Of a DNA stretch of 38,535 nucleotides, positions 1 to 8,001 are shown piece by piece. The notes below the pieces were generated by a model that worked only from the letters and a program-made list of their open reading frames with translations, ran no database searches and was not told the DNA's origin. Positions within the stretch are counted from its first letter, which is position 1. Each line of letters opens with the position of its first letter. The stretch is from Betaproteobacteria bacterium (lineage in GTDB: Bacteria; Pseudomonadota; Gammaproteobacteria; Burkholderiales; Thiobacillaceae). The translations under genes and the position numbers were made by a program. Location: assembly GCA_016234655.1 (NCBI GenBank), contig JACRAU010000009.1:1-38535 (forward strand). The letters run 5' to 3'.

Positions 1-683
1 AACAGCTTGGCCTGGCCGGTTTCGTCCTGGGCGCGCTTCATGGCGTCATAGACCAGGGGAATGACCTTTTTCACCGGCGCGAACACCTGGTTGCCCTGGG
101 GCTCGTCGTTCTTGATGAAGTCGCCACCCAGCCAGAACTGGTAGGCGGCCTTGGCAAACGGCTCGGGACGCAGGCCGAGCTTGGGCTTGATGATGGTGCC
201 GGCGATGTAGCCGCCGTTCTCGACCGGGCGGCCGAGGATGCGCCACAGGTTGGAGATGTCGGTGGCCGGGCCGTCGAACATCTGGATGCAACGCTGCGGC
301 ACGTAGAAGTCGATCATCTTGGCGTGCTCGATGTCGCCCATGCCCTGGTTGTTACCGATGGCCAGGGTCAGGAAGGAAACCATCATGAAGCGGCCGTCGG
401 TGATGTTACGGTCGAACAGCTCGATCGGGTAGGCGATCCGCATGTCCTCGGTGGCTTCGTCGATGTAGTAGACCAGCGCGTCGACGCCCTTGGTGAACTC
501 GTCGGTGGTGGAGACCTCGACGTTGGTGCCGGTGGAGGACTCGGCGGCGAAGTGGGCGGCGGCTTCCAGGTAGCCATAGCCGGCCTTGGGCTTCATCTTG
601 TAGGCGACGAGAATGTGCTTCTCGCCCTTCATCAGGTCCTCTTCCTTGAGGGACAGATCGGCATAACGTGCGGACTGATCCAC
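1..683 (-). CDS. cbbM: Form II ribulose-1,5-bisphosphate carboxylase/oxygenase, N-terminal half (cut by window edge)
   Basis: Encodes form II RuBisCO, which fixes CO2 onto ribulose bisphosphate in the Calvin cycle. The first 227 residues (of about 460 in the family) are in the window; the rest lies left of position 1. The N-terminus MDQSARY and the segment [11 protein letters not shown] match the Rhodospirillum rubrum enzyme closely, and numbering is identical: catalytic Lys166 in [10 protein letters not shown] and the activation/metal ligands Lys191, Asp193 and Glu194 in [14 protein letters not shown] are all present. The start is GTG at 683 because AAGGAG lies 7 bases upstream and no in-frame ATG fits the family N-terminus. 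Divergent from cbbR, whose product is expected to activate it. The visible part looks intact. Confidence 0.97.
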   Translation of the reverse strand, partial: MDQSARYADLSLKEEDLMKGEKHILVAYKMKPKAGYGYLEAAAHFAAESSTGTNVEVSTTDEFTKGVDALVYYIDEATEDMRIAYPIELFDRNITDGRFMMVSFLTLAIGNNQGMGDIEHAKMIDFYVPQRCIQMFDGPATDISNLWRILGRPVENGGYIAGTIIKPKLGLRPEPFAKAAYQFWLGGDFIKNDEPQGNQVFAPVKKVIPLVYDAMKRAQDETGQAKL

Positions 684-862
684 GGACTTTCTCCTTGAGA
701 GATTCAAATAACGAAACGCTTCAGCCCCAGCGCGGAAAAACCCGCCACCAATCAGGGCTGAATACCCTTGCTAAGGTAGGGGTGGACTATACGCATCCAC
801 ATCCATAAGAAAAAATCATATTTTTTGATCTTTTGCATAATTGAAAGCTTATAATCCGGGCC
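684..862. promoter_or_regulatory. cbbM-cbbR divergent control region with AT-rich putative CbbR site
   Basis: This 179-bp gap separates cbbM (minus) and cbbR (plus). Its right part (about 800-856) is strikingly AT-rich for this genome and contains the inverted repeat AAAAAAT-CAT-ATTTTTT (810-826) plus several T-N11-A type arrangements, as expected for LysR-family binding. A perfect TATAAT at 850-855 reads toward cbbR, and TATAGT on the minus strand (786-791) reads toward cbbM with no good -35, as is usual for an activator-dependent promoter. The assignment to CbbR follows from family knowledge (CbbR binds between itself and the cbb operon); the exact operator is not proven. Confidence 0.7.
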
Positions 863-1771
863 ATGCTTCACCTCACCATCCGCCAACTCAAGATATTCGA
901 GGCCGTCGCCCGCCAGTTGTCGATCACCCGCGCCGCCGAGGAGCTGCACCTGTCGCAGCCGGCCGTCTCGATGCAAATGAAAAAGCTGGCCGAGGCCATC
1001 GGCCAGCCCCTGATGGAACAGGACGGCAAGCGGGTTCGCCTGACCGCCGCCGGCGAAGACCTAGCCGTCTCGGCGCGCGAGGTGATCGGCTCGCTCAAAC
1101 GCTTCGAACTGGGCCTGGTCGCGCGCAAGGGCCTGGCCGGCGGCTTTCTACGCCTGGCCGCCATCACCACCGCCACCTATTTCGTGCCCCGGCTGCTGGG
1201 CGAGTTCGCCAAGCTGCACCCGGGCGTAAAGGTGTCGCTGCGCGTGGTCAACCGCGAACAGGCCCTGGAGAGCCTGGCCGCCGGCCTGGAAGACATCTAC
1301 GTGCTGGGCCAACCGCCGGTGAACATGCCGATCACCGCCCAGCCCTTCATGGATAACCCGCTGGTGGTGATCGCCGCGCCCGACCACCCGCTCGCTCGCA
1401 AGCGCAACATCCCGCTCGAGCGCCTGGCCGAGGAGCCCTGGCTGATGCGCGAAGACGGCTCGGGCACGCGCAAGGCGGTCGAGCGCCTGTTCGCCGGCCA
1501 GGGCATCGGCCTTACCCCGCGCATGGAACTGGGCGGCAGCGAGGCGATCAAACAGGCGGTGCTGGCCGGCCTGGGCATCTCAGTACTGTCGCGCCACTCG
1601 CTGGCCTTGCACAGCCCCGGACAATTCGCCATCCTCGACGCCAAGGGCTTTCCCATTCTGCGCCAATGGCATGCGGTGTATCCGGCCGAACGGCCGTTGA
1701 CCGTGGTGGCCCGGACCTTCCTCGATTTCCTGCTTGCCTATAACAAGACCCATGACTCCGACACAAATTGA
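863..1771 (+). CDS. cbbR: LysR-type transcriptional regulator, CbbR
   Basis: LysR-family regulator of 302 residues, expected to sense Calvin-cycle metabolites and activate the divergent cbbM. The N-terminal winged helix-turn-helix is clear (about residues 3-62; RAAEELHLSQPAVSMQMKKL), followed by a LysR substrate-binding domain (about 90-295). The start is set by the canonical CbbR opening LTIRQLKIFEAVAR. No Shine-Dalgarno sequence precedes the ATG; instead TATAAT ends only 7 bases before it, so the transcript may begin at or next to the start codon. The 3' end overlaps the following methyltransferase gene by 20 bases. Function as CbbR rests on the divergent cbbM and the sequence. Confidence 0.93.
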   Translation: MLHLTIRQLKIFEAVARQLSITRAAEELHLSQPAVSMQMKKLAEAIGQPLMEQDGKRVRLTAAGEDLAVSAREVIGSLKRFELGLVARKGLAGGFLRLAAITTATYFVPRLLGEFAKLHPGVKVSLRVVNREQALESLAAGLEDIYVLGQPPVNMPITAQPFMDNPLVVIAAPDHPLARKRNIPLERLAEEPWLMREDGSGTRKAVERLFAGQGIGLTPRMELGGSEAIKQAVLAGLGISVLSRHSLALHSPGQFAILDAKGFPILRQWHAVYPAERPLTVVARTFLDFLLAYNKTHDSDTN

Positions 1772-2999
1772 TGCCACCCGCAGCGCCTTGGCCACGGTCT
1801 TGCCCATGCGCTACCCGGCCGATGGGGCGCTGTCCCACTTCTTCCGTGAGCACCCCAAGTTGGGCAGCCAAGACCGCGCCTTCATCGCCGAGGCGGTCTA
1901 CGGCGTGCTGCGCCATCTGCGCAGCCTGGAAACCCTTTGCGGCGGCCGCAACGGCCGGCAATTGCTGCTGGCCTGGCTGGCCCGCCACGGCGGCCACAAC
2001 CTGCGCGAATTCGAGGCCATCACCCGCGAGGACGAGTTCAAGTGGCTGAAAGAGATCAAGTCGGCCAAGCTGGAAGACCAGCCGGAGGCCGTGCAGCTCG
2101 ACCTACCCGATTGGTTGTACGAGCGCCTGCACGAAAGCCACGGCACGCGCCTGCCGGAACTGGTACAAGCATTGAACCGCCCCGCCCCGCTCGACCTGCG
2201 GGTGAACCCGCTCAGTGCCGACCGCGATGCCATCCTGGCCCAGCTCAAGGCCGAGGGTTTCGCGGCCGAGGCCACGCCTTATTCGCCGCTGGGCATTCGG
2301 CTCAAGGACAAGCCGGCCCTGCAAAAACACCCGCTGTTCCTGAACGGCCAGGTCGAGGTGCAGGACGAGGGCAGCCAATTGCTCGGCCTGCTGCTGGCAC
2401 CCAAGCGCGGCGAGATGGTGTGCGATTTTTGCGCCGGCGCCGGCGGCAAGACCATGCTGCTCGGCGCGCTGATGCGCTCGACCGGCCGGCTCTATGCCTT
2501 CGACGTGTCGGAGAAGCGGCTGAACAATCTGAAACCTCGATTGAAACGCTCGGGCCTGTCCAACGTGCAGGCCCAGTTGATCGCCGGCGAGCGCGACACC
2601 AAGGTCAAGCGCCTTGCGGCCAAATTCGACCGGGTGCTGGTCGACGCACCCTGTTCCGGCACCGGCACCCTGCGCCGCAATCCGGACTTGAAGTGGCGGC
2701 AGACACCCGAGGCCCTGGCCGAGCTCAACGCCAAGCAAGCGAGCATCCTGAACTCGGCCGCGACCCTGGTAAAAACGGGCGGCCGCCTGGTCTATGCCAC
2801 GTGCAGCCTGCTGCGCGAAGAGAACGAGGCCATCGTCGAGGCCTTCCTGGCCGGCCACCCCGAATTCAAATTGGTGCCGGCCGGCGAGGCGCTGGCCGCG
2901 CAGCATATCGAGCTGGCGATGACCGATTATCTGCGGCTCGACACCGCGCTGCACGGCACGGATGCCTTCTTTGCCGCCGTGCTGGAGAAGACCGCTTGA
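1752..2999 (+). CDS. RsmB-family (NOL1/NOP2/Sun) RNA cytosine-C5 methyltransferase
   Basis: SAM-dependent RNA m5C methyltransferase of 415 residues. The N-terminal part (about 1-70, with SQDRAFIAEAVYGVLRHL) resembles the NusB-like domain of RsmB. The catalytic domain shows motif I DFCAGAGGKT (Asp225 onward), motif IV DAPCSGTG with Cys301, and motif VI ATCS with Cys351; the two cysteines are the pair used by this family for release and nucleophilic attack. The closest named relative is RsmB (16S rRNA C967), but betaproteobacteria often carry more than one such protein, so the site is uncertain. ATG 1752 is preferred; a TTG at 1734 is in frame. It overlaps cbbR at its start and the next gene at its stop. 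Confidence 0.88.
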   Translation: MTPTQIDATRSALATVLPMRYPADGALSHFFREHPKLGSQDRAFIAEAVYGVLRHLRSLETLCGGRNGRQLLLAWLARHGGHNLREFEAITREDEFKWLKEIKSAKLEDQPEAVQLDLPDWLYERLHESHGTRLPELVQALNRPAPLDLRVNPLSADRDAILAQLKAEGFAAEATPYSPLGIRLKDKPALQKHPLFLNGQVEVQDEGSQLLGLLLAPKRGEMVCDFCAGAGGKTMLLGALMRSTGRLYAFDVSEKRLNNLKPRLKRSGLSNVQAQLIAGERDTKVKRLAAKFDRVLVDAPCSGTGTLRRNPDLKWRQTPEALAELNAKQASILNSAATLVKTGGRLVYATCSLLREENEAIVEAFLAGHPEFKLVPAGEALAAQHIELAMTDYLRLDTALHGTDAFFAAVLEKTA

Positions 3000-3547
3000 G
3001 GCCTGCCCTTGCCTTGCTGTTCGGCCTGGCGCTGGGTGCGGGCGCCTGGGCCAGCGAACCGCTCGCGCTCAGCGCCCAGGGCCAGGTGCAGGTCGCGTTC
3101 ACGCCGGGCGACGAGGCCGGCGCGCTGATCGTCGACGCCATCGCCAAGGCGAAGCGGCAGATACTGGTGCAGGCCTACAGCCTCACCCACAAGGACATCG
3201 CCGCCGCCCTGCTCGCCGCCCGCAAGCGCGGCGTGGACGTGCAACTGATCGCCGACCCCGAGCAGTCGGAAAAGACCGCGACCAGCCTGATCGAGGAGCT
3301 CGGCCGGAGCGGCCTGCCGGTGTACTTGGATAACCAACACGCGGCGGCGCACAATAAGGTGATGATTATCGATGTCGGCAGCGGCAACGCCACGGTCGTC
3401 ACCGGTAGCTTCAATTTCACCCATGCCGCGCAATACCGCAATGCGGAGAACGTCTTGATCCTGCGCGGCAACCCGCTGCTGGCCGATGCCTATGCCGCCA
3501 ACTGGCGACGGCACCGCACCCATTCACTGCCTTATCGCACACGATGA
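2996..3547 (+). CDS. Secreted phospholipase-D-superfamily nuclease (Nuc-like)
   Basis: A 183-residue exported protein of the PLD superfamily, close in size to the single-motif endonuclease Nuc. Residues 1-20 form a signal peptide (hydrophobic core ALALLFGLALGAGA, cleavage near AWA-SE). One HKD motif is complete: His119, Lys121, Asp126, followed by Gly137-Ser138 in GSFNFT; Nuc-type enzymes dimerise to build one active site. The start is TTG at 2996, overlapping the upstream TGA (TTGA), with GGAGAAG 5 bases before it, so translation is probably coupled to the methyltransferase gene. The stop overlaps the mscS start. Substrate (nucleic acid or phospholipid) cannot be told from sequence. Confidence 0.88.
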   Translation: MRPALALLFGLALGAGAWASEPLALSAQGQVQVAFTPGDEAGALIVDAIAKAKRQILVQAYSLTHKDIAAALLAARKRGVDVQLIADPEQSEKTATSLIEELGRSGLPVYLDNQHAAAHNKVMIIDVGSGNATVVTGSFNFTHAAQYRNAENVLILRGNPLLADAYAANWRRHRTHSLPYRTR

Positions 3548-4809
3548 TGAATGCAAAAAACGCCGAAAACCTGCTGCAAGCGCTGACCGCCGATCTCAAC
3601 AATGCCGCCCTGATCGGCCAACTCGTCCTGTTGATGCTGGCCTTCGCCCTGGGCTGGCTGGCCTTGCGCCTGATTCGCGGCCAGCTGCCCGCCGGCCTAA
3701 AAACCAGGCTTGGCGAGCATGGCGGCCGGCGCGTGGCGCTGCCGGCCCTCGCGCTGCTGTTCACCGTGATCGGCCGTAGCGTGCTCGAACATTGGCAGAG
3801 CGTACACTTGCTCAACCTGGCGGTGCCCTTGCTGCTCTCCTTCATCATCGTCCAGACGAGCTTCGGCCTGATGCGCCGCATCTTCCGGCCCAGCGCCTAC
3901 TTGCGCATCTTCGAGCACGGCGTGTCCTGGCTGGTCTGGGGCGTGCTGGCCCTACACATCACCGGCCACCTCGATGGCCTGATCGCCGCGCTCGACGCCA
4001 TCGGCCTCAGCGTCGGCAAGCAGCGCCTGTCGCTGTATACCGCGCTCCTCGCCCTGATCTCGATCACCGCCACCTTGATGATCGCCTTGTGGGTAGCGCG
4101 CGTGATCGAAAGCCGCTTCCTCGAGACCGCGCCGCTCAATGCCAATATGAAGCTCGCGTTGACCAGGCTGACGCGCGGCCTGCTGTTAATCGTCGCGGTG
4201 CTGATCGCGTTGCCGCTGGTCGGCATCGACATCACCGTGCTGTCGGTGTTCGGCGGCGCGCTCGGCGTGGGCGTGGGCCTAGGCCTGCAAAAGATCGCGA
4301 GCAACTATGTCTCGGGTTTCACCCTGCTGCTCGATCAATCCATCCGCATCGGCGACATGGTCACGGTCGGCGGCCAGTTCGGCCAGGTTCAGCGCATCGC
4401 CACCCGTTACACCGTGATTCGCGGCATGGACGGCGCCGAGGCGATCATCCCGAACGAGACGCTGATCACCTCGACCGTGATCAACCACACCCTCGCGAAC
4501 CCGAACAACCGGGTGAGCGTGCCGGTGCAAGTGGCCTACGGCACCGACCTGGAAAAGGCCAAGGCCGCCCTGCTCTCCACCGTGTCCGGCCAGAACCGGG
4601 TGTTGATGGACCCCACTCCCGCCGTTCTGTTCCATGGTTTTGGCGAGAGCGGCATCGAGCTGGAACTGGCCTTCTGGATCGCCGACCCGGAGGAAGGCCA
4701 ACTCACATTGAAGTCCGACATCAACTGGGCGATCTGGCAGGCCTTCCAGCGCGAGGGCATCGCCATCCCCTACCCGCACCGCGTGGTCGAGCTGGTGGAC
4801 AAGCGTTGA
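3544..4809 (+). CDS. MscS-family mechanosensitive ion channel
   Basis: Inner-membrane channel of 421 residues that would open under hypo-osmotic stress. Several hydrophobic helices precede the conserved pore segment, VLSVFGGALGVGVGLGLQKIASNYVSGF (quoted in part: GALGVGVGLGLQKI), which carries the Gly/Ala packing pattern of MscS TM3. The beta domain follows with RIGDMVTV and the NETLITSTVINH segment, then the alpha/beta C-terminal domain. Longer than E. coli MscS (286 residues) because of extra N-terminal membrane helices, as in the larger MscS-like proteins. The ATG overlaps the stop of the nuclease gene (ATGATGA); a second ATG at 3547 is equally possible. Confidence 0.92.
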   Translation: MMNAKNAENLLQALTADLNNAALIGQLVLLMLAFALGWLALRLIRGQLPAGLKTRLGEHGGRRVALPALALLFTVIGRSVLEHWQSVHLLNLAVPLLLSFIIVQTSFGLMRRIFRPSAYLRIFEHGVSWLVWGVLALHITGHLDGLIAALDAIGLSVGKQRLSLYTALLALISITATLMIALWVARVIESRFLETAPLNANMKLALTRLTRGLLLIVAVLIALPLVGIDITVLSVFGGALGVGVGLGLQKIASNYVSGFTLLLDQSIRIGDMVTVGGQFGQVQRIATRYTVIRGMDGAEAIIPNETLITSTVINHTLANPNNRVSVPVQVAYGTDLEKAKAALLSTVSGQNRVLMDPTPAVLFHGFGESGIELELAFWIADPEEGQLTLKSDINWAIWQAFQREGIAIPYPHRVVELVDKR

Positions 4810-4843
4810 CCGCTAGCGCTCAAGCAAGAAAGGGGCTTTGTCC

Positions 4844-6544
4844 CTAGCCCGCATCGTTGACCGTCGGCTGGCTGACGCTTTTCTTCACCAGCAACGCCTG
4901 TGCCTCCATGATCATGGCGAGCTTGGGGTTACCTGGATCGCGCTTCTTCATGAGATGGATGTATTGCTCCAGCTTGTTGGCCATGTACGGATCATAGCCA
5001 TTACCTTCCATCCATTTAACGATGGCCACCGAGGCGTTGAGCATGATCGCGAGGATCGGATGCTGCTCGGCCAGGCGGATGAACTCGTCCACCGCGTCGC
5101 GTAGCTTGCCGCTCTTGGCGATATTGATCGCCCGCCGGTTGAGGTCTTCCACCTGCTGCAAGGCGGCGGACTTTATCTGCTTGACCTGCTCGCCAACCGC
5201 GCCGGTCAGCATGGCATCCACCCGATTCAACATCTGCTCGTTGCCATGGAAGTCGGAATAAAGGTTTTTCGCCAGGCTGGAAGCGGTGGCTTCGTCTCCC
5301 ACCGCGACAGCGGCTTGCAGCATGGCCATACGTTGTTCATTGTCGGTGTCGCGCTGTTCGCCAAGCGCGATCCGCATGGACTTATAAGCCTGCTCCTTCG
5401 CGGTTTTGTCGCCCTGCAAATCGGCCCGGGAGAATTTCAGCACCGAGTTGGCGAAATTGAATTCCGGCTGGCCATGATGGAAGTCCATCATTTGCTTGTT
5501 CAGCTTCGCCAGCTTCTCGACCGCCTCGTTGCCGCCCTGTTTCGCCAGCAAGGTGGCATAGGAGCAGAAGTCCGCCGGCTGCACGAACGAAGACCCTTTG
5601 CCATGCGTATGCATCAGATCGTAGGCCTTGCGCGCCGTCTCCTCGTCACCGGTCGCCACCGCCGCGCGCACGATCTCGCGGTGCCGATGCAGCGCCTTGG
5701 GGTTACGCGTGATCAGCTCGTTCAAAATCTGCTTGGTGGTCTCGATATCGCCCTTCTTCTCATGCACCTTGGCCAACCAATCCTGGGCGTGCAGGAAGTC
5801 CGGATTTTCCAAGGACAGCTGCTCCAGCAGTTCCTGCGCCTCGTCGTGGCGCTCCAACATGAAATAGGCGCGAGCCGCGCCCAAGCGAGCCCAGGGTAGG
5901 CGCGGGTATTCCAATATCACCGATTCGTAGTGGGAGTGCGCCTCCTTGCAATGCCCCTGGGCCAGCATCGCCTCCCCGATCAGCCGCAACAGATCCAGCC
6001 GGTATGCGGTATTCATATCCAGCATCCGCTGGCATTCCTCGATGCAATCTTGATACCGGCTATCGTCGTATAAATCCATCACCCCCTTGAGGGCTTGCTT
6101 GCGCGCCCAGGCCTTCTCCAGGCGGTCGAGCAATATCCTGGGCGAAACCGGCTTGAGCAGGTAGTCGTCCGGCGCCAGTTCCGCGGCGGAAAACACCTGT
6201 TCGTAGGTATTTTCGCCGGTGATCATGAGCCAGATCGCCGACGAGGGCAGCAACTTGGTGCGCTTGACCTCTTCGAGCAGTTGCTGGCCGTCGCGCGTGT
6301 CCGACAACACGTAGTCGCACAGCACGACATCGTAGGCCTCACCCCGGTTTTTCATGCGGCTGAGCGCGTCGCCGTAACTCGTTGCCGTATCGATCTTCTT
6401 GCCGCCCATCTCGGCCAAGGCATTGCGCAGCCAAAGGCGCATGGTGTTGGAGTCTTCGATGACGATGTAGCGCAGTTGATCGAAGGGGCAGTCATAGCCC
6501 ATCGAAGTACCGGTGGGGGCAATGCTGAACGGCGAGTCAGCCAC
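4844..6544 (-). CDS. Response regulator with CheY-like receiver and TPR-repeat C-terminus
   Basis: A 566-residue protein with a receiver domain at about 24-145 and a long helical TPR-like region at about 155-510. Receiver residues are intact: acidic pair Glu30-Asp31, phospho-acceptor Asp77 in VLCDYVL, Thr109 in MITGEN and Lys131 in LLKP. The C-terminus has no DNA-binding or enzymatic domain, so output is probably through protein-protein contact. No histidine kinase is adjacent. The start is GTG 6544, with GGAAAGGCGG upstream; an internal ATG at residue 15 would still keep the receiver. Convergent with mscS, with only 34 bases between the stops. The partner and process are unknown. Confidence 0.85.
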   Translation of the reverse strand: MADSPFSIAPTGTSMGYDCPFDQLRYIVIEDSNTMRLWLRNALAEMGGKKIDTATSYGDALSRMKNRGEAYDVVLCDYVLSDTRDGQQLLEEVKRTKLLPSSAIWLMITGENTYEQVFSAAELAPDDYLLKPVSPRILLDRLEKAWARKQALKGVMDLYDDSRYQDCIEECQRMLDMNTAYRLDLLRLIGEAMLAQGHCKEAHSHYESVILEYPRLPWARLGAARAYFMLERHDEAQELLEQLSLENPDFLHAQDWLAKVHEKKGDIETTKQILNELITRNPKALHRHREIVRAAVATGDEETARKAYDLMHTHGKGSSFVQPADFCSYATLLAKQGGNEAVEKLAKLNKQMMDFHHGQPEFNFANSVLKFSRADLQGDKTAKEQAYKSMRIALGEQRDTDNEQRMAMLQAAVAVGDEATASSLAKNLYSDFHGNEQMLNRVDAMLTGAVGEQVKQIKSAALQQVEDLNRRAINIAKSGKLRDAVDEFIRLAEQHPILAIMLNASVAIVKWMEGNGYDPYMANKLEQYIHLMKKRDPGNPKLAMIMEAQALLVKKSVSQPTVNDAG

Positions 6545-6640
6545 GGCGTCCGCCTTTCCAACCGGCAGACACGAGCCTAGCCGCCCCGGCGATGCGGGCG
6601 GGTTCGACGTTCTTGGGAATCGATAGTGGTGTATTCATGA

Positions 6641-6682
6641 CCAAGCGCTCCGAACACATGATAGCGCGTGTCGGGCGCTTGG
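6641..6682. repeat. Long imperfect inverted repeat between rpmG and the response regulator gene
   Basis: The arms CCAAGCGC-T-CCGA-A-CAC (6641-6657) and GTGTCGGGCGCTTGG (6668-6682) pair over 15 base pairs with two single-base bulges. There is no T-run on either side, so a standard intrinsic terminator is unlikely. On the minus strand the loop contains TATCAT, a possible -10 for the downstream response regulator gene. It could be an operator, an mRNA 3' stabiliser for rpmG, or both. Confidence 0.55.
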
Positions 6683-6706
6683 CCACAACCCGAAGGGGGT
6701 CGGGGC

Positions 6707-6874
6707 TTATTTCAGCTTGGTTTCTTTGTAAGGAACGTGTTTGCGCGCAACCGGGTCGTACTTGGAGATTTCCATCTTCTCCGGCATGGTGCGCTTGTTC
6801 TTGGTGGTGGTATAGAAATGGCCGGTGCCCGCAGTGGACTCCAGCTTGATCTTTTCGCGTCCGCCTTTAGCCAT
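6707..6874 (-). CDS. rpmG: 50S ribosomal protein L33
   Basis: A 55-residue ribosomal protein of the large subunit. The sequence begins [20 protein letters not shown] and continues with the family signature YTTTKNKR and the end [18 protein letters not shown]. It lacks the CxxC zinc pairs found in some L33 paralogues, so it is the zinc-independent form. The ATG is preceded by AAGGAGCTTA, a strong Shine-Dalgarno. It lies 12 bases downstream of rpmB, forming the usual rpmB-rpmG operon. Confidence 0.97.
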   Translation of the reverse strand: MAKGGREKIKLESTAGTGHFYTTTKNKRTMPEKMEISKYDPVARKHVPYKETKLK

Positions 6875-6886
6875 GGCTTAAGCTCC

Positions 6887-7123
6887 TTACACGCGCTCGC
6901 CGCGATCGCGCATTTCTGCGAGGATCACGTCGATGCCTTTTTTGTCGATGAGGCGCAGCGCGGCATTGGTCACGCGCAGACGCACCCAGCGGTTTTCGCT
7001 CTCAACCCAGAAGCGGCGATACTGCAAATTGGGCAGGAAGCGGCGCTTGGTCTTGTTGTTGGCGTGGGAGACGTTGTTCCCCACCATCGGCTTTTTGCCG
7101 GTCACCTGACATACACGGGCCAT
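6887..7123 (-). CDS. rpmB: 50S ribosomal protein L28
   Basis: A 78-residue ribosomal protein with the conserved opening [20 protein letters not shown] and the typical body [13 protein letters not shown]. The start at 7123 matches the invariant L28 N-terminus and length; an upstream in-frame ATG at 7144 would add seven residues not found in the family. It is the first gene of rpmB-rpmG and has its own promoter at 7210-7239. Confidence 0.97.
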   Translation of the reverse strand: MARVCQVTGKKPMVGNNVSHANNKTKRRFLPNLQYRRFWVESENRWVRLRVTNAALRLIDKKGIDVILAEMRDRGERV

Positions 7124-7209
7124 TTGGGCACCCCAGAATTCCAAAAAAATAACGAAGTTTCGGCGCGCCCCGCCGTCAAAAACAGGACGCCCAAAGCCAA
7201 AGAGGCGAA

Positions 7210-7239
7210 TTTATATCACGGGAAAAGCGCCCGAGTCAA
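7210..7239 (-). promoter_or_regulatory. Sigma-70-type promoter for rpmB-rpmG
   Basis: On the minus strand TTGACT (7234-7239) and TATAAA (7210-7215) are separated by 18 bases, a strong sigma-70 match for this genome. The -35 element overlaps the radC stop codon (7236-7238), so the ribosomal-protein promoter is embedded in the end of radC. The predicted start lies about 80 bases before the rpmB ATG. Confidence 0.7.
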
Positions 7240-7910
7240 AGCAAACCCTGCTCGGCGAACGAGACCGTCCGTGCCCCGGCCACCACGAAGTGATCCAAAA
7301 CCCGCACTTCCACCAGCGCCAGCGCGGCCTTGAGCTGGTCGGTCAGCCCGCGGTCGGCCGGGGATGGCTCGGCCAGGCCGGAGGGGTGGTTGTGGGCGAA
7401 GATCACCCCGGCGGCGTTGTGCCCCAGCGCCCGTTTGACCACCTCGCGCGGATAGACGCTGGCCTGGGTGAGGCTGCCGCGAAACAGCTCCTCGACCGCC
7501 AGCACCCGGTTCTGGGCGTCGAGAAACAGGGCGGCGAAGACCTCGTGCGGCAGGTGCGCCAGCCGCAGGCGTAGATAATCGCGCACCGCCGCCGGGGAAG
7601 ACAGGGCATCGCCCTGGTGCATGTCCTCCTTGAGAGCGCGCCGGGCCATCTCGATCACCGCCTGGAGCTGCGCATACTTGGCCTGGCCCAGGCCGCGAAA
7701 CTCCCGGCACTCCTTTTCCGTCGCGGCGAACAGCCGATTAAGGCCGCCGAAATGGGCCAACAGCTCCCGCGCCAGCGCCACGGCACTCTTGCCTTTCACG
7801 CCGGTGCGCAAAAAGATCGCCAACAGCTCCGCGTCCGACAAGGCCGCCGCCCCCTGCGCCAACAGCCGTTCGCGCGGCCGCTCGCCTTCCGGCCAATCCG
7901 TGATCGCCAT
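7236..7910 (-). CDS. radC: RadC family JAMM/MPN-domain protein
   Basis: A 224-residue RadC (YicR) family protein. The N-terminal helix-hairpin-helix region is at about 1-100 ([16 protein letters not shown]), followed by the MPN domain with the JAMM metal motif His173-x-His175-PSG ... Asp186 in [16 protein letters not shown]. The historical link to DNA repair is weak and the real substrate is not known. The start at 7910 is preferred (AGGTCTC before ATG, start [17 protein letters not shown] as in relatives) over a longer frame that would run antisense into the divergent transporter gene. Confidence 0.93.
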   Translation of the reverse strand: MAITDWPEGERPRERLLAQGAAALSDAELLAIFLRTGVKGKSAVALARELLAHFGGLNRLFAATEKECREFRGLGQAKYAQLQAVIEMARRALKEDMHQGDALSSPAAVRDYLRLRLAHLPHEVFAALFLDAQNRVLAVEELFRGSLTQASVYPREVVKRALGHNAAGVIFAHNHPSGLAEPSPADRGLTDQLKAALALVEVRVLDHFVVAGARTVSFAEQGLL

Positions 7911-8001
7911 GAGACCTCCCTCGGTGTCGATATATGCAAGGCGTTTATGCGCCTTGCGCCATTTTTGTCCAATAATACAAAAGTAGCCGGAGAAAACAGA
8001 A

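Noticed and set aside
1937..2995. Long plus-strand open frame continuous with the PLD nuclease
   Set aside because: It is an out-of-frame shadow of the RsmB-type gene with Arg/Pro/Gly-rich nonsense; only the part from TTG 2996 has a signal peptide and HKD motif.
4810..4843. Bidirectional terminator between mscS and the response regulator gene
   Set aside because: Only about five pairs (AGGGG/TCCCT) and no T-run; too weak to call.
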